Shown: positions 35,415 to 45,039, counted from the stretch's first letter. The stretch is DNA of 64,000 bases from DASQPA01 sp963757335 (GCA_963757335.1 CAVWRJ010000011.1:124001-188000), one strand, 5' to 3'. The notes: generated by a model not told the origin, from the letters alone. Program-made: numbers and translations.

Positions 35415-35422
35415 CAGCCGCC

Positions 35423-36331
35423 CTATCGCTTGGCGCTCTTTCTCCGTGGAGCGGTGGCGATGTCGGCCACCTCTTCCTCGACGGCAGCGGGCTTCCGCGG
35501 TGAGGGCCGGGCGGGCTTGCGCGCCGGCTCGGCGGATTTGCCGCCGGTTCCCGCCGCCGCGAGGCTCGCCTTCAAAGCCTCCATGAGATCGATGATCTGC
35601 GCCTTGGGAGCCTCCGGCGGAGCGGCGGTGATCTCCTGGCCGGCGATCTTCTGCTCGATGAGCGCGCGGACTTTCTTGCGCACCTCGTCCTCATAGGTGT
35701 CGGGCGTGAAGACGTCCGAGGCGATCTGGTCGACGAGCTGGACCGCGAGCTTCAATTCCGGCTCCTTGACCTCGGCGTTGCCGATCGGCACCTCGGAGAA
35801 GTCCTTGATCTCGTCCTGGTAGCGCAGCTGCTGCATGACGAGCCCCTGCTCGTAGGGGCGGAGCAGCACCAGGTAGTCCTTGCCGCGGGCCGCGTAGCGC
35901 GCCAGGGCGGCCCGGCCGGTCTCCCGCATCGCCTCGGCGAGCAGCCGGTAGGGGCGGTCGCCCCCCTTGTCGGGACCCAGGTAGTAGGCTTTTTCGAAAT
36001 AGACCGGGTCGACCTTCTCGCTCGGCACGAACTCGGTGATCTCGATCGCGTTGGTGGCTTCCGGGTTGAGCGCTTTCAACTCCTCATCCGTAAAGAGGAC
36101 ATATTGACCGCGCGCGTACTCGTAACCCTTCACCACGTCGTCTCTGCCCACCACCTCGTCGTCGAGCGGACAGACATACTGTTGCTTCAATCGGGTACCG
36201 CACTTCTTGTGCAACATGTTGAGGTGAATGCCGGAGCTGGCTTCACCCGTCGAGTAGAGCTTGATCGGGATCGACACCAGGCCGAAGGAGATGTTGCCGG
36301 AAGCAAAGGGGCGAGCGCTCATAGTCGGCAT
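35423..36331 (-). CDS. ku: Ku DNA end-binding protein
   Basis: A 302-residue homodimeric ring protein that binds double-strand break ends and recruits LigD. The Ku core is seen in SGNISFGLVSIPIKLYS, CPLDDEVVGRDDVVKGYEYARGQYV and YYLGPDKGGDRPYRLLAEAM, and the MQQLRY region. The C-terminus is a Lys/Ala/Pro-rich tail as in other bacterial Ku proteins. Starts at 36331 (MPTMSAR) and 36322 (MSAR) are both possible. The gene is divergent from ligD with 14 bases between their starts, so both share an overlapping promoter. Confidence 0.96.
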   Translation of the reverse strand: MPTMSARPFASGNISFGLVSIPIKLYSTGEASSGIHLNMLHKKCGTRLKQQYVCPLDDEVVGRDDVVKGYEYARGQYVLFTDEELKALNPEATNAIEITEFVPSEKVDPVYFEKAYYLGPDKGGDRPYRLLAEAMRETGRAALARYAARGKDYLVLLRPYEQGLVMQQLRYQDEIKDFSEVPIGNAEVKEPELKLAVQLVDQIASDVFTPDTYEDEVRKKVRALIEQKIAGQEITAAPPEAPKAQIIDLMEALKASLAAAGTGGKSAEPARKPARPSPRKPAAVEEEVADIATAPRRKSAKR

Positions 36332-36345
36332 ATCATATCAAATCA

Positions 36346-38949
36346 ATGCACGGTAGAAACGATCAATCTTCGGGACTTTCGACCTATCGCGAGAAGCGTT
36401 CCCCGGATGTAACACCCGAGCCCTTCGGCGATCCGGCGGCGTCACCGTTGCCCGCCGGGCGGCCGCTCCTCTATGTCATTCAAAAGCACGCGGCGCGCCA
36501 TCTCCATTACGACCTCCGCCTGGAGATCTCGGGAGCCCTCCATTCCTGGGCTCTCCCCAAGGGATTGACCGTCGATCCGGAGGAGAAACGCGCTGCTTTC
36601 GAAACCGAGGACCATCCGCTCGAATATGCGGACTTCGAAGGGATTATTCCGCCCGGCAACTACGGCGGTGGCGCCGTGATCGTCTGGGACCGCGGATTTT
36701 TCTTTCCTTTGGAGGACCCCGAGGAGGGTCTCGCCGCCGGCAAGCTCCTCTTCGAGCTCAAAGGCTACAAACTCGCCGGCCTGTGGACCCTGGTGCGGAC
36801 GAAAAAGAATACAAAAGAATGGTTGTTGATCAAAAAGCCACCGGGCTGGGGAGAGCGCAACGGCTACCGGGTCGCCCACGACGGCGCCCTCCCCGGGCCG
36901 CCGGGCGAGGAGTCGATCCTCTCCGGGCTGACCGTCGAGGAGCTCCGGGACGGTCCTGCCCGGGGGGACGAGATAAGGCGCCGGCTCGAAGCTCTGGGAG
37001 CGGAGCGCCGGCCGGTCGCGGCGGACGGGGTCGAGGTGATGAAGCCGGCGACCGCGGCCGGCCCCTTCTCCGCCCCCGGCTGGACCTTCGAGCTCAAGTA
37101 CGACGGCTTCCGGATGCTCGCCGCCCGCGAGGACGGCCGGCCGCGCCTCCTCTACCGGAGCGGCCACGACGCCACCGACCTCTTTCCCGACCTCGCGCGA
37201 GCCGTGGCCGCCCTCCCCTTCGCGCTCGTCATGGACGGCGAGGCGGTGGTGCTCGACGCCCGGGGGAAACCCGACTTCGGCCGCCTCCAGCGCCGCGGGC
37301 TCCTCTCCCGCCGCGCCGATGCCTTGCAGGCCGCGCTCGCCGACCCGGCCACCCTCTACCTCTTCGACCTCCTCGGCTGGGAGGATTTCGACCTGCGGGC
37401 GCTCCCGCTCGCCGAACGCAAGGCGATCCTGCAGCAGATCCTCCCCCGCGCCGGCCCGCTCCGCTTCGCCGACGACCTCCCCCAGGAGGGGGAGTACCTC
37501 TTCCGCGAGGTGACCCGGCTGGGGCTCGAAGGGGTGGTGGCGAAGAAGATCGGCTCGCCCTACCGCGCCGGGCGCTCCTCCGACTGGCTGAAGATCCGCG
37601 CCGACCGGGTGGCCGACTTCGTCATCCTCGGCTGGACCCCGGTCTCCGGCCAGCGCGCCGGGATCGGCAAGCTCCATCTCGGCCTCTGCGAGGAAGGCCG
37701 CCAGGTCTACGCCGGCCGGGTGGGGACCGGCTTCGACTCCCAGGAACTGAAGGAGATCCGCACCCGGACCACCCGCCGGAGCACCCCCGCCGCCCTGAAC
37801 GCCCCCTCCGGGCCGCGCCACGTCTGGGTCGAGCCCGAGCTCGTCTGCGAGGTCCGCTTCAAGGAGTGGACGAGTGGCGGCAGTCTCCGCCTGCCGGTCT
37901 TCGCCCGCCTGCGGGGCGACAAGCGGCCGGACGAGTGCCAGCGGCCGGGCGAAGAGGAGCCCGCGGCGGAACCGTCGCCGGCACCGCCGGTATCACCGGT
38001 ATCGCCGGCATCGCCGGCGTCGCAGACACCGCCGCCGGCCGGCAAGCGGCGGCAGGCGCCTGCCAAAACCGCGGGGCTCAGCAATCTCGACAAGGTTTTC
38101 TGGCCGGTGGAGGGCTACACCAAGGGCGATCTCCTCCATTATTACCGCACGATCGCCCCCCTTCTCCTCCCCTATTTAGAAGATCGGCCGCTGGTGATCG
38201 ATCGCTATCCCGACGGCATCGGCGGAAAATCCTTCTATCAGAAAAACGCCCCGGGGCCGGCGATCGACAAGGTGCGGACGGCGCCGATCTGGGCCCGCGG
38301 CTCGTCGCGAGAGATCGAATATCTGCTGGTCGACGATCTCGAATCGCTCTTGGCCGTCGTCAACCTGGGAGCCATTCCGCTCCATATCTGGTCCTCCCGG
38401 GTCGAAACCCTCGACCGCCCGGACTGGACGATCCTCGATCTCGATCCCAAGGGAGCACCGTTTTCGAACGTCGTTCAAATCGCGCTCGCCATCCGAGCCT
38501 TGACCGAAGCGATCGAGATTAAGAGCTTCATCAAGACGAGCGGCGGGAGCGGCCTCCACGTCCTCCTCCCCTTATGCCAGCAGCTCACCCACGACCAGAG
38601 CCGACAGTTGGCCGAGCTCCTGGCGCGGGTGATCGTCTCCGAACTGCCGCAGATCGCGACAATCGAACGGACGATCGCCTCCCGCGGCGGCCGGGTGTAT
38701 ATCGATTTTCTCCAGAACGGTCACGCCAAGCTGATCGCCGCCCCCTACTCCGTCCGCCCCCTGCCCGGTGCCACGGTGTCGACGCCGTTACTCTGGGAGG
38801 AGGTGAATGGGAATCTCGATCCGAAGAAGTTCACGCTCGAGAGCCTGCCGAAAAGGGTTGCCAAGATGGCGGAAGACCCTCTCCTCGACGTGCTGACCTG
38901 CCAGCCGGATCTGGGGCGGGCGATCGAGCGCTTGGCGGGGCGGTTGTAA
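36346..38949 (+). CDS. ligD: DNA ligase D, three-domain form
   Basis: An 867-residue protein that seals and processes broken ends with Ku. Domain order is phosphoesterase, ligase, polymerase. The 3'-phosphoesterase (about 1-190) has YVIQKHAARHLHYDLRLE. The ATP-dependent ligase (about 220-520) has adenylated Lys251 in FELKYDGFR and the VMDGEAVVLD motif. After a Pro/Ala linker (about 540-580) comes the primase-polymerase domain (about 585-867) with LDLDPKG (catalytic Asp698 and Asp700) and TSGGSGLHV. All key residues are present. The last 27 codons are almost duplicated at 40393-40476. Confidence 0.97.
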   Translation: MHGRNDQSSGLSTYREKRSPDVTPEPFGDPAASPLPAGRPLLYVIQKHAARHLHYDLRLEISGALHSWALPKGLTVDPEEKRAAFETEDHPLEYADFEGIIPPGNYGGGAVIVWDRGFFFPLEDPEEGLAAGKLLFELKGYKLAGLWTLVRTKKNTKEWLLIKKPPGWGERNGYRVAHDGALPGPPGEESILSGLTVEELRDGPARGDEIRRRLEALGAERRPVAADGVEVMKPATAAGPFSAPGWTFELKYDGFRMLAAREDGRPRLLYRSGHDATDLFPDLARAVAALPFALVMDGEAVVLDARGKPDFGRLQRRGLLSRRADALQAALADPATLYLFDLLGWEDFDLRALPLAERKAILQQILPRAGPLRFADDLPQEGEYLFREVTRLGLEGVVAKKIGSPYRAGRSSDWLKIRADRVADFVILGWTPVSGQRAGIGKLHLGLCEEGRQVYAGRVGTGFDSQELKEIRTRTTRRSTPAALNAPSGPRHVWVEPELVCEVRFKEWTSGGSLRLPVFARLRGDKRPDECQRPGEEEPAAEPSPAPPVSPVSPASPASQTPPPAGKRRQAPAKTAGLSNLDKVFWPVEGYTKGDLLHYYRTIAPLLLPYLEDRPLVIDRYPDGIGGKSFYQKNAPGPAIDKVRTAPIWARGSSREIEYLLVDDLESLLAVVNLGAIPLHIWSSRVETLDRPDWTILDLDPKGAPFSNVVQIALAIRALTEAIEIKSFIKTSGGSGLHVLLPLCQQLTHDQSRQLAELLARVIVSELPQIATIERTIASRGGRVYIDFLQNGHAKLIAAPYSVRPLPGATVSTPLLWEEVNGNLDPKKFTLESLPKRVAKMAEDPLLDVLTCQPDLGRAIERLAGRL

Positions 38950-39064
38950 GGGGGGCCTGTTGGGGCGAGCGCCCTTCCAGCTCCCCGTAGGCTCTAATTC
39001 TGCGATCGGATCGCCCGCCTCGGCGGCAGGGGCGGGCGACCCGATGGAAAGTCAGAGGAGTGGC

Positions 39065-40264
39065 TCAGTTGGTCTCGTGCGTCGACGTATCGCCCTGTAT
39101 GTAGACGCCGCGCGGGTTCGAGCCGACGGTGATCTGCTTGACGATGGCGTGGGTGGTGGCGTTGATCACCAGGACCGTGTTGACGTCGAGCGGCTGGTAG
39201 TAGAACTTGCCGTCCGACGAGAAGGCGGGCAGCCGGCCGGTGACGTTGGCGCTCACCCCGTTGAGGGTCGTCTTCTTGACCAGGGTATTCATGTTGAAGA
39301 CGTCGATCTTGAAGCCCACGCAGAAGCCGACGGTGCCGTCGCAGGTCCCCCACAGCTCCTTGGTGACCGGGTTGTAGCGCAGGAAGTCGAGCGCCTCCGA
39401 GGAGGGGATGTTGGTCGTCGTCCCGGTCGTCAGGTCGTAGACGGAGAGATGGTCGGGGTTGGGGTCGTACTCGATGCTCCCGGCGGCCAGGAGGGTCGTG
39501 CCGTTGATCGGCACGAGGGCGGTGCCCGCGATTTCGTCCTGGGGGATCGAGAGGTCGGTCGCCGTATTGGCGGGGATGTCGAAGGCGCGGACCGTGCCCA
39601 TGCCGAAGGGCACCGTGAGGTAGACCTCTTCGCCTGCGCCACGCCGGATGTCGGTGAAGGTGCCGCCCGGCTGGGCCGCCTGCGAGCCCACGACCGTGCC
39701 GCTCGCGAGGTCGATGCTCTGCAGCACCTGGTTGACGTCGGTCGCCGCGTAGAGGGTCGCGCTGTCGGCGGAGAAGGTGACGACGGGTGCCGAGTAGAGC
39801 GGCTGGCTGCTGCCGTCGCAGATCGAGCAGAGGATCTTGGTGTAGGCGAGGGTGAAGGTGGTGGTGTCGATGACGTAGATCTTGCCCTTCTGGATCTCGC
39901 CCGCGACCAGCCAGTGGCCGTCCGGCGAGATCTCGAGCTCGACTAAGTAGGAGTTCTCGTTGAGGGTGAGGCTCGCGACCTTCTTTAAGGTGTTCAGGTT
40001 GATCTTGTCGATGACGATGTGCGGCTTTCCGGAGCCGTCCTCGCCGACGTAGGCGAACTTGCCGTCCGGGGACATGGCGGCGTAGAAGGGGCGCGGCCCG
40101 ACGGCGATCCGCGCCACCTCGGTGTTCGTCGTCGTATCGAGGACACTGACGTTGGCGGAGTCCAGGTTGGGGACCACGGCGAGGTGGAAAGAGGTCTGGG
40201 CTTGGGCGGTGGCAACGAGGGCGGCAGCGAGGAGCAGGGCCAGGAAGAGGGGAGCTCGGGTCAT
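39065..40264 (-). CDS. secreted YncE/YVTN-type beta-propeller protein
   Basis: A 399-residue exported protein with signal peptide (LALLLAAALVATAQA) and an AAGGAGG ribosome binding site. The mature part has repeated blades with phrases such as VSVLDTTTNTEVARIAVG, MSPDGKFAYVGED, ISPDGHWLVAGE and VINATTHAIVKQITVG, i.e. the pattern of 40-residue YVTN repeats. Such proteins are surface or periplasmic scaffolds; a catalytic role is rare. The gene sits between ligD and a short ligD-like remnant, on the strand opposite to both. Confidence 0.85.
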   Translation of the reverse strand: MTRAPLFLALLLAAALVATAQAQTSFHLAVVPNLDSANVSVLDTTTNTEVARIAVGPRPFYAAMSPDGKFAYVGEDGSGKPHIVIDKINLNTLKKVASLTLNENSYLVELEISPDGHWLVAGEIQKGKIYVIDTTTFTLAYTKILCSICDGSSQPLYSAPVVTFSADSATLYAATDVNQVLQSIDLASGTVVGSQAAQPGGTFTDIRRGAGEEVYLTVPFGMGTVRAFDIPANTATDLSIPQDEIAGTALVPINGTTLLAAGSIEYDPNPDHLSVYDLTTGTTTNIPSSEALDFLRYNPVTKELWGTCDGTVGFCVGFKIDVFNMNTLVKKTTLNGVSANVTGRLPAFSSDGKFYYQPLDVNTVLVINATTHAIVKQITVGSNPRGVYIQGDTSTHETN

Positions 40265-40392
40265 AGAGTAGCCTCCTTGCTTAGAAGGTCCGAGAGAGCG
40301 GTCCTTCACATAGAGAAGTGGGCCAGGGTCGGGGCACCGGGACAGGCAGGCAGGATCGGCAGCGCCCGCCTACCGCCGGCGAAGCCGCCTTG

Positions 40393-40476
40393 ATGGCGGA
40401 CGACCCGCTCCTCGACGTGCTGACCTGCCAGCCGGACCTGGGGCGCGCGATCGAGCGCTTGGCGGGGCGGTTGTGA
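40393..40476 (+). pseudogene. relic of a second ligD 3' end
   Basis: These 84 bases encode 27 residues and a stop (MADDPLLDVLTC and later GRAIERLAGRL) that equal the end of the LigD protein at 38866-38949 except for Glu to Asp at one place. DNA differences are few and nearly all synonymous. No upstream part of ligD is present here, and the stretch before it (40265-40392) shows no gene. It is a remnant of a duplicated or exchanged ligD copy. Confidence 0.8.
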
Positions 40477-40484
40477 TCAACCGG

Positions 40485-41657
40485 TCAGCCGAGCGGCTCG
40501 ACATCCTGGTATAACCGCCCCAACGCCACCGCCCGCACCCGCTCTCCCAGCGGAAAGGTGTGCTCTCCCGCATGCACCACGTCCACCCGGTCGAGCTTCA
40601 GGTCCGCCAGAGCCGTCCGGATCGAGGGAGTCAACCGCGGCGCATCCGTGCGCTTGAACTCGAACCCGATCCGTTTACTGCCGCGGACTACAAGTAGGTC
40701 CAACTCCGCCCCGGCGTGGGTCGCCCAGAAGAAGGACTCCTCCGGCCGGGCGCCGAGCCGGACCAACACCTCACCGAGGGCGAAGCCCTCCCAGGAGGCG
40801 CCGAGCTTGGGGTGTCTTTCGAGATCTTCCCGGCTCTCCAGGTTGAGGAGCGTGTGGAGAAGGCCGCTGTCGGCGAGGTAGATTTTGGGAGATTTGACCT
40901 GACGCTTGCCCAGGTTCTCGAACCAGGGAGAGAGCTGGCGTAGGACGAGGGCCGCCGTCAGGAGATCGAGGTAGCGGCGTACCGTGGGCTCCGAGACTCC
41001 GAAGGAGCGCGCGAGCTCGGCGCCGTTCCACACCTGCCCATGGTAGTGGGCCACCATGGTCCAGAAGCGCCGCAGCATTTCGGGCGGAATCGCGACTCCG
41101 AGCTGCGGCAGATCGCGCTCCAGGAAGGTTCGTACGAAGCCTCGCCGCCATTCGGCACTATCCGCCTCCGAGCCGGCAAGGAAGGAACGCGGGAACCCAC
41201 CGCGCAGCCAGAGCCGGTCGCGCGCTCCGACTCCGACCTCGTCCAGGGCGAAGCCGCCCAAATCGTGGTAGAAGATCCGGCCGGCGAGCGATTCGGAGGT
41301 CTGGCGAAGGAGGTCCGGGGAGGCGCTCCCCAGGACCAGAAAGCGGGCCGGCACCTCCGGCCGGTCGGCCAGGACCCGCAGGACCGGGTAGAGGTCCGGG
41401 CGACGTTGGACCTCGTCGATCACGACCAGACCTCGCAGATCCCGCAGGGCCAGCATCGGCTCGGCAAGCCGCCCGAGGTCGGCGGGATCCTCGAGGTCAA
41501 AGAAGCTCGCAGGCTCCGGGCGGAACGCCGCCAGCTCGGCGGCGAGGGTCGTCTTGCCGACCTGACGCGCCCCCAGGATGCCGACGACCGGAAACCGCTC
41601 AAGAAGACCTTGCAGGGCCTCCAAATGGCGCGACCGCTCGATACGAAGGTTTTGCAC
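40485..41657 (-). CDS. AAA-type ATPase with DUF4143 domain
   Basis: A 390-residue protein. Walker A is GARQVGKTT (29-37), Walker B is GLVVIDEVQ (about 76-84), and sensor motif RFLVLGSASPDLL follows. The second half is DUF4143 with the segment WNGAELARSFGVSEPTVRRYLDLLTAA (winged helix) and a PD-(D/E)XK-like element LDLLVVRGSKRIGFEFK. The family is widespread, usually single-gene, and its function is not settled. The GTG at 41657 is the only start near the N-terminal motif and lies inside a 16-bp inverted repeat. No ribosome binding site is present. Confidence 0.88.
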   Translation of the reverse strand: MQNLRIERSRHLEALQGLLERFPVVGILGARQVGKTTLAAELAAFRPEPASFFDLEDPADLGRLAEPMLALRDLRGLVVIDEVQRRPDLYPVLRVLADRPEVPARFLVLGSASPDLLRQTSESLAGRIFYHDLGGFALDEVGVGARDRLWLRGGFPRSFLAGSEADSAEWRRGFVRTFLERDLPQLGVAIPPEMLRRFWTMVAHYHGQVWNGAELARSFGVSEPTVRRYLDLLTAALVLRQLSPWFENLGKRQVKSPKIYLADSGLLHTLLNLESREDLERHPKLGASWEGFALGEVLVRLGARPEESFFWATHAGAELDLLVVRGSKRIGFEFKRTDAPRLTPSIRTALADLKLDRVDVVHAGEHTFPLGERVRAVALGRLYQDVEPLG

Positions 41658-41694
41658 CTTGAAATTCTAACACCTGACGTTAGATTTTCAAGGT
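41656..41694. promoter_or_regulatory. long inverted repeat overlapping the ATPase start codon
   Basis: Arms ACCTTGAAATTCTAAC (41656-41671) and GTTAGATTTTCAAGGT (41679-41694) match at 15 of 16 positions across a 7-base spacer. The GTG start (41655-41657) touches the left arm. It may be an operator for autoregulation or an mRNA hairpin over the start. It is unusually AT-rich for this region. Confidence 0.72.
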
Positions 41695-41722
41695 TGCAGC
41701 TTTCTGCTTCGACGCCAAGGTG

Positions 41723-41758
41723 CTTCCCCAGCGTCCCATGGCGCGCTAGACTTCGCGC
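41723..41758 (+). promoter_or_regulatory. duplicated promoter block, copy 1
   Basis: This 36-bp block matches 43493-43528 at 32 of 36 positions, including 20 identical bases TGGCGCGCTAGACTTCGCGC. The TAGACT at 41747-41752 is a likely -10 element. It stands before the frameshifted gene at 41762. Confidence 0.6.
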
Positions 41759-41761
41759 GCT

Positions 41762-43469
41762 TTGGCCCCTCCCCGGAAAGCTCCGCCGCCGGCCAGTTGC
41801 GAGGAGGTTCTCGCTCGCCTGGATGCCGTCAGGAAGGCCGTCTACGCCCTGGTGCGCGACTGCGTCGACGAGCTCGAGCAGGCCGCGCCCTGGGAGCTGC
41901 TCTACTATCCGCCCGAAGATCCCGAGGCGCTTCTCGCCATGATCGGCGGGCTCGTCGTCGCCATCCGCGGGATTCCCGCGAGGGTCGACCAGCTGCTCCG
42001 CGCCACTCCCGACGGGGAGACCGGCGCCGACGGGCCGACCCGGGAGGACATCGGCTTCCTCCTCCACGGCATTCATCCGATGGTCGCCCGCGACATCAAA
42101 CGTCTCGAAGGCAGCCTGGAGAAGGTCCGGGATCGCGCTCCGGCGGCGCCGCCCACCGCCGCCGACGGGCAGCGCCTCTGCGAGCTCGCCGCCGACCTCA
42201 AGGGGAAATACGCCAGCTCCCTGATGGGTGCGGCGGCCAACCTCATCGGCGAAGAGCTGTGGAACGGGGTCGAGCTCGAGCCCGTGCTGTTCCCTGAGAA
42301 GGCAGAGGAGTTCCGCTGTACCCGCGAGCTCGTGGTGGCGCTCCGCGATGCGGTCGCCGCCATCCGCCAGCTGCCGGAGCAGATCTCCCTCGGCGAGATC
42401 GTCGAGCGCTGGCGCCAGGAGCGGCGGGTCGACCAGTACGCCCTCGCCGATCTCCCCAGCCTCCGCGGCAAAATCGGCCGGCTGTTGAAAGAGCGCAGCC
42501 GCCGCGCCCTCTACTCCGGCGACTACCACCAGATCAGCCGCCGCGAGGTGCTCCTCTCGGCGCGGATCAACGAGCTCGAACGGCTCCACCAGCAGACCTG
42601 GTCCCGGCACGGCACGGAGGTCACGCCCGATCTGACGCCGGTTTTCGGCCGCCTAGTGCAACTCGCCCTGGAGATGGCGGCCGTGCTCGACGCGGACCTC
42701 CTCAAGGGGATGATCGGGGAGAAGAAGGTGAATGGCCTCCGCGGCCGGGCGGCGTCGGCGCTCGCCGCGGGCACCGCGGGCAAGAACGCCCCACGACAGG
42801 AATCAAGCGCCGGCCTCGACCCCGGTCTGGACGCCCTCCTGCCCCTCCTCGCCGAGGACGACCTGCGGATCTTTTTCGAGATGCTGCTGACCGCCGTCGA
42901 GCGGCGGGCCTCTTTGACGGTGCGGGAGCCGGTGGAAGCCCCTGCCGCCAAAGCTGCCAAAGCCGCCAAAGCCGCCAGAGCCGCCAGAGCCGCCAGCCCT
43001 CGCCCCGACCGCCCCGATGGCCCCACCGGCTCCGACGATCCCGATCCTCCCCACGGCGCCAAAAGCTCCCCAAGCCCCCGACCGCAAGCCGGCGGCCGAC
43101 CCGCGGCAGGTCCTGCCGCGGATCCACGCCGTGCTCGTCGAGCTGCAAGCGCCCACCAACCCGCACTGGAACAGCTTCCGGATGACCCAGCGGCTGATCG
43201 AGAAGCATGCCCGCTTCCCGGTCGCCATGTTTCACGCCGTCCACCCGTTCCTGGAGGACATCCAGAGCCGCCTCGTCCCCGCGCTCAGAACGATCGTCCC
43301 CTACAAGGGGCTCAACGAGGCGACCGTCGCCTGGCTCGAGAATGTCTGCCGCGAGCTCTGCCAAAAAGATCCGGAGCCGGCGCAGTTCGCGGACGAGATT
43401 CCGCGCAAGCTGGAGCGCATCCTCCGCATCCTCGATGCGCTCCGCTCGCTCGCCCAGGCTGCCGGCTGA
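41762..43469 (+). pseudogene. helical protein of unknown function, apparently frameshifted
   Basis: Translation starts at a TTG (41762; MAPPRKAPPPASCEEVLARLD) without ribosome binding site, nine bases after a TAGACT element. The first 400 residues read as an all-helical soluble protein (HQISRREVLLSARINELERL and VVALRDAVAAIRQLPEQ). Near 42955-43015, in a run of GCCGCCAAA/GCCGCCAGA 9-bp repeats, the sensible frame changes. The original frame continues into Arg/Pro-rich noise up to 43483, while another frame gives a convincing continuation (QVLPRIHAVLVELQAPTNPH to ILDALRSLAQAAG) that stops at 43469. This is a frameshift, a sequencing error, or less likely two genes. Function is not known. Confidence 0.62.
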
Positions 43470-43492
43470 TCCCCTGGCGCTGACGAAGGTGA

Positions 43493-43528
43493 CTTCCCCG
43501 GTGTCGCTTGGCGCGCTAGACTTCGCGC
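43493..43528 (+). promoter_or_regulatory. duplicated promoter block, copy 2
   Basis: Second copy of the block at 41723-41758. Its TAGACT (43517-43522) ends seven bases before the ATG at 43530, an arrangement expected for a leaderless message. Confidence 0.6.
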
Positions 43529-43529
43529 T

Positions 43530-45039
43530 ATGCCTACACTCTCCCGTCGTGACTTCCTGGGCGCCACGGTAACCTCCGCGGCGGCGCTCGCCCTGCCCCG
43601 AGCCCTCTGGGCCGCCGACAGCCTCGACACCGTTCAGGCCGAGATCGTGAAGCGCCATGCCGAGGGCGTCGCGCGCCTCCAGGAATGGGTCGCGCCAGCC
43701 TTCGATCGCCGCCGAGAACCGCGGGATGGCGGAGGGGTGCGAGCTCCTGATGCGCTTCGCCCGGGAGGCCGGCTTCCAGCAGGTCGCCCGCGTGCCCACC
43801 GACGGGCAGCCCGGCGTCTTCGCCACCCTGGACGCCGGCGCGCCGCGGACCGTCGGCCTCTACTTCATGTACGACGTCAAGCAGGTCGATCCCGCCGAGT
43901 GGTCCTCGCCGCCGTGGGAGGCGAAGCTCGTCGACAAGCCCGGCTTCGGCAAGGTCCTCGTCGGCCGCGGCGCGGTGAACCAGAAGGGGCCGGAGGCGGC
44001 GTTCCTGGCCGCTCTCCACGCCATCCACGGCGCCGGCCGGAAGTGTCCCGTCAACCTCGTCCTCGTCGCCGAAGGGGAGGAAGAGATCGGCTCACCGCAC
44101 TTCCGGCAGGTCGTAAGGCGGCCCGAGGTCGCTGCCGCGCTCAAGCGCTGCACGGGCGTCTTCATGCCCGCGGCGTCGCAGGACCCGGACGGCACGGTGA
44201 CGGTGTCTCTGGGCGCCAAAGGGGTCGTCGAGCTGGAGCTGGTGGCGAGCGGGGAAAAATGGGGGCGGGGCCCCAAGAAGGACGTCCATTCGAGCAACCG
44301 GGCGCGGCTCGACAGCCCGGCGTTCCACCTCGTCCAGGCGCTCGCCACCCTGGTCAACGCCGACGGCGATCCGGCGATCGACGGCTTCGCCAACGCCGTT
44401 CGTCCGCCCTCGGCCGCCCAGCGGGCGATGCTCGACGCCGCGGCGAAGCGCCTCGACGAAGCCACCGCCAAGCGCCTGGTGTCGGCGGACCGCTGGGCCC
44501 ACGACCTGCCCTGGCGCGCCTCGCTCGACCGCTTCCTGTTCACCCCCACCGTCAACATCGAGGGTCTGGTGGCCGGCTACACCGGGCCGGGCGGCAAGAC
44601 CGTGCTCCCCCACAAGGCGGTCGCCAAGCTCGACCTCCGCCTCGTCCCCGACATGACCTACGACGGCGCCGTGGCCGCCCTCAGGGCGCATCTTCAGAAG
44701 CGCGGCTTCGGCGACATCGAGGTCAACCCGAGCGGCGGCTACGACCCGACGAGCACCGACGCAGAAGCGCCGGTCATCCGCGCCGCGGTCTCGGTCTACC
44801 GCCAGGCGCACCTCGACCCGATCCTCTGGCCGCGCAACGCCGGCTCCTATCCCGGCTACGTGTTCACCAGCGAACCGCTCAAGCTGCCCGCCGGCCACTT
44901 CGGCCTCGGCCACGGCAGCGGCGCCCACGCTCCCGACGAGTATTTCGTCATCGAGTCGTCCAACCCGAAAGTGATGGGCTGGGACGGCGCGGTGCGCTCG
45001 TTCGTCGACTACCTGCACGAGCTCGCCACCGTCGCTTGA
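43530..45039 (+). pseudogene. M20/M25/M40-type peptidase family protein with Tat-like signal, apparently frameshifted
   Basis: The ATG at 43530 opens a twin-arginine-type leader (LSRRDFLGATVTSAAALALP). The first 55 residues, up to RLQEWV, continue sensibly only after a one-base shift near 43689-43696, where QPSIAAENRGMAEG follows in the next frame and runs to the stop at 45039. Joined, the protein would have about 500 residues and the M20 layout, with intact EGEEEIGS. The usual HxD zinc motif appears as MYD (LYFMYDVKQ), and the bridging Asp is Asn (GRGAVNQKGPE). Those changes are typical of a divergent subfamily that I have seen in other genomes, so it may not bind two zincs. The shift is real decay or a base-calling error. 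Confidence 0.72.

Noticed and set aside
41420..42610. Minus-strand frame of 396 codons
   Set aside because: It is antisense to the helical protein and crosses the ATPase start and inverted repeat; composition is that of a shadow frame.
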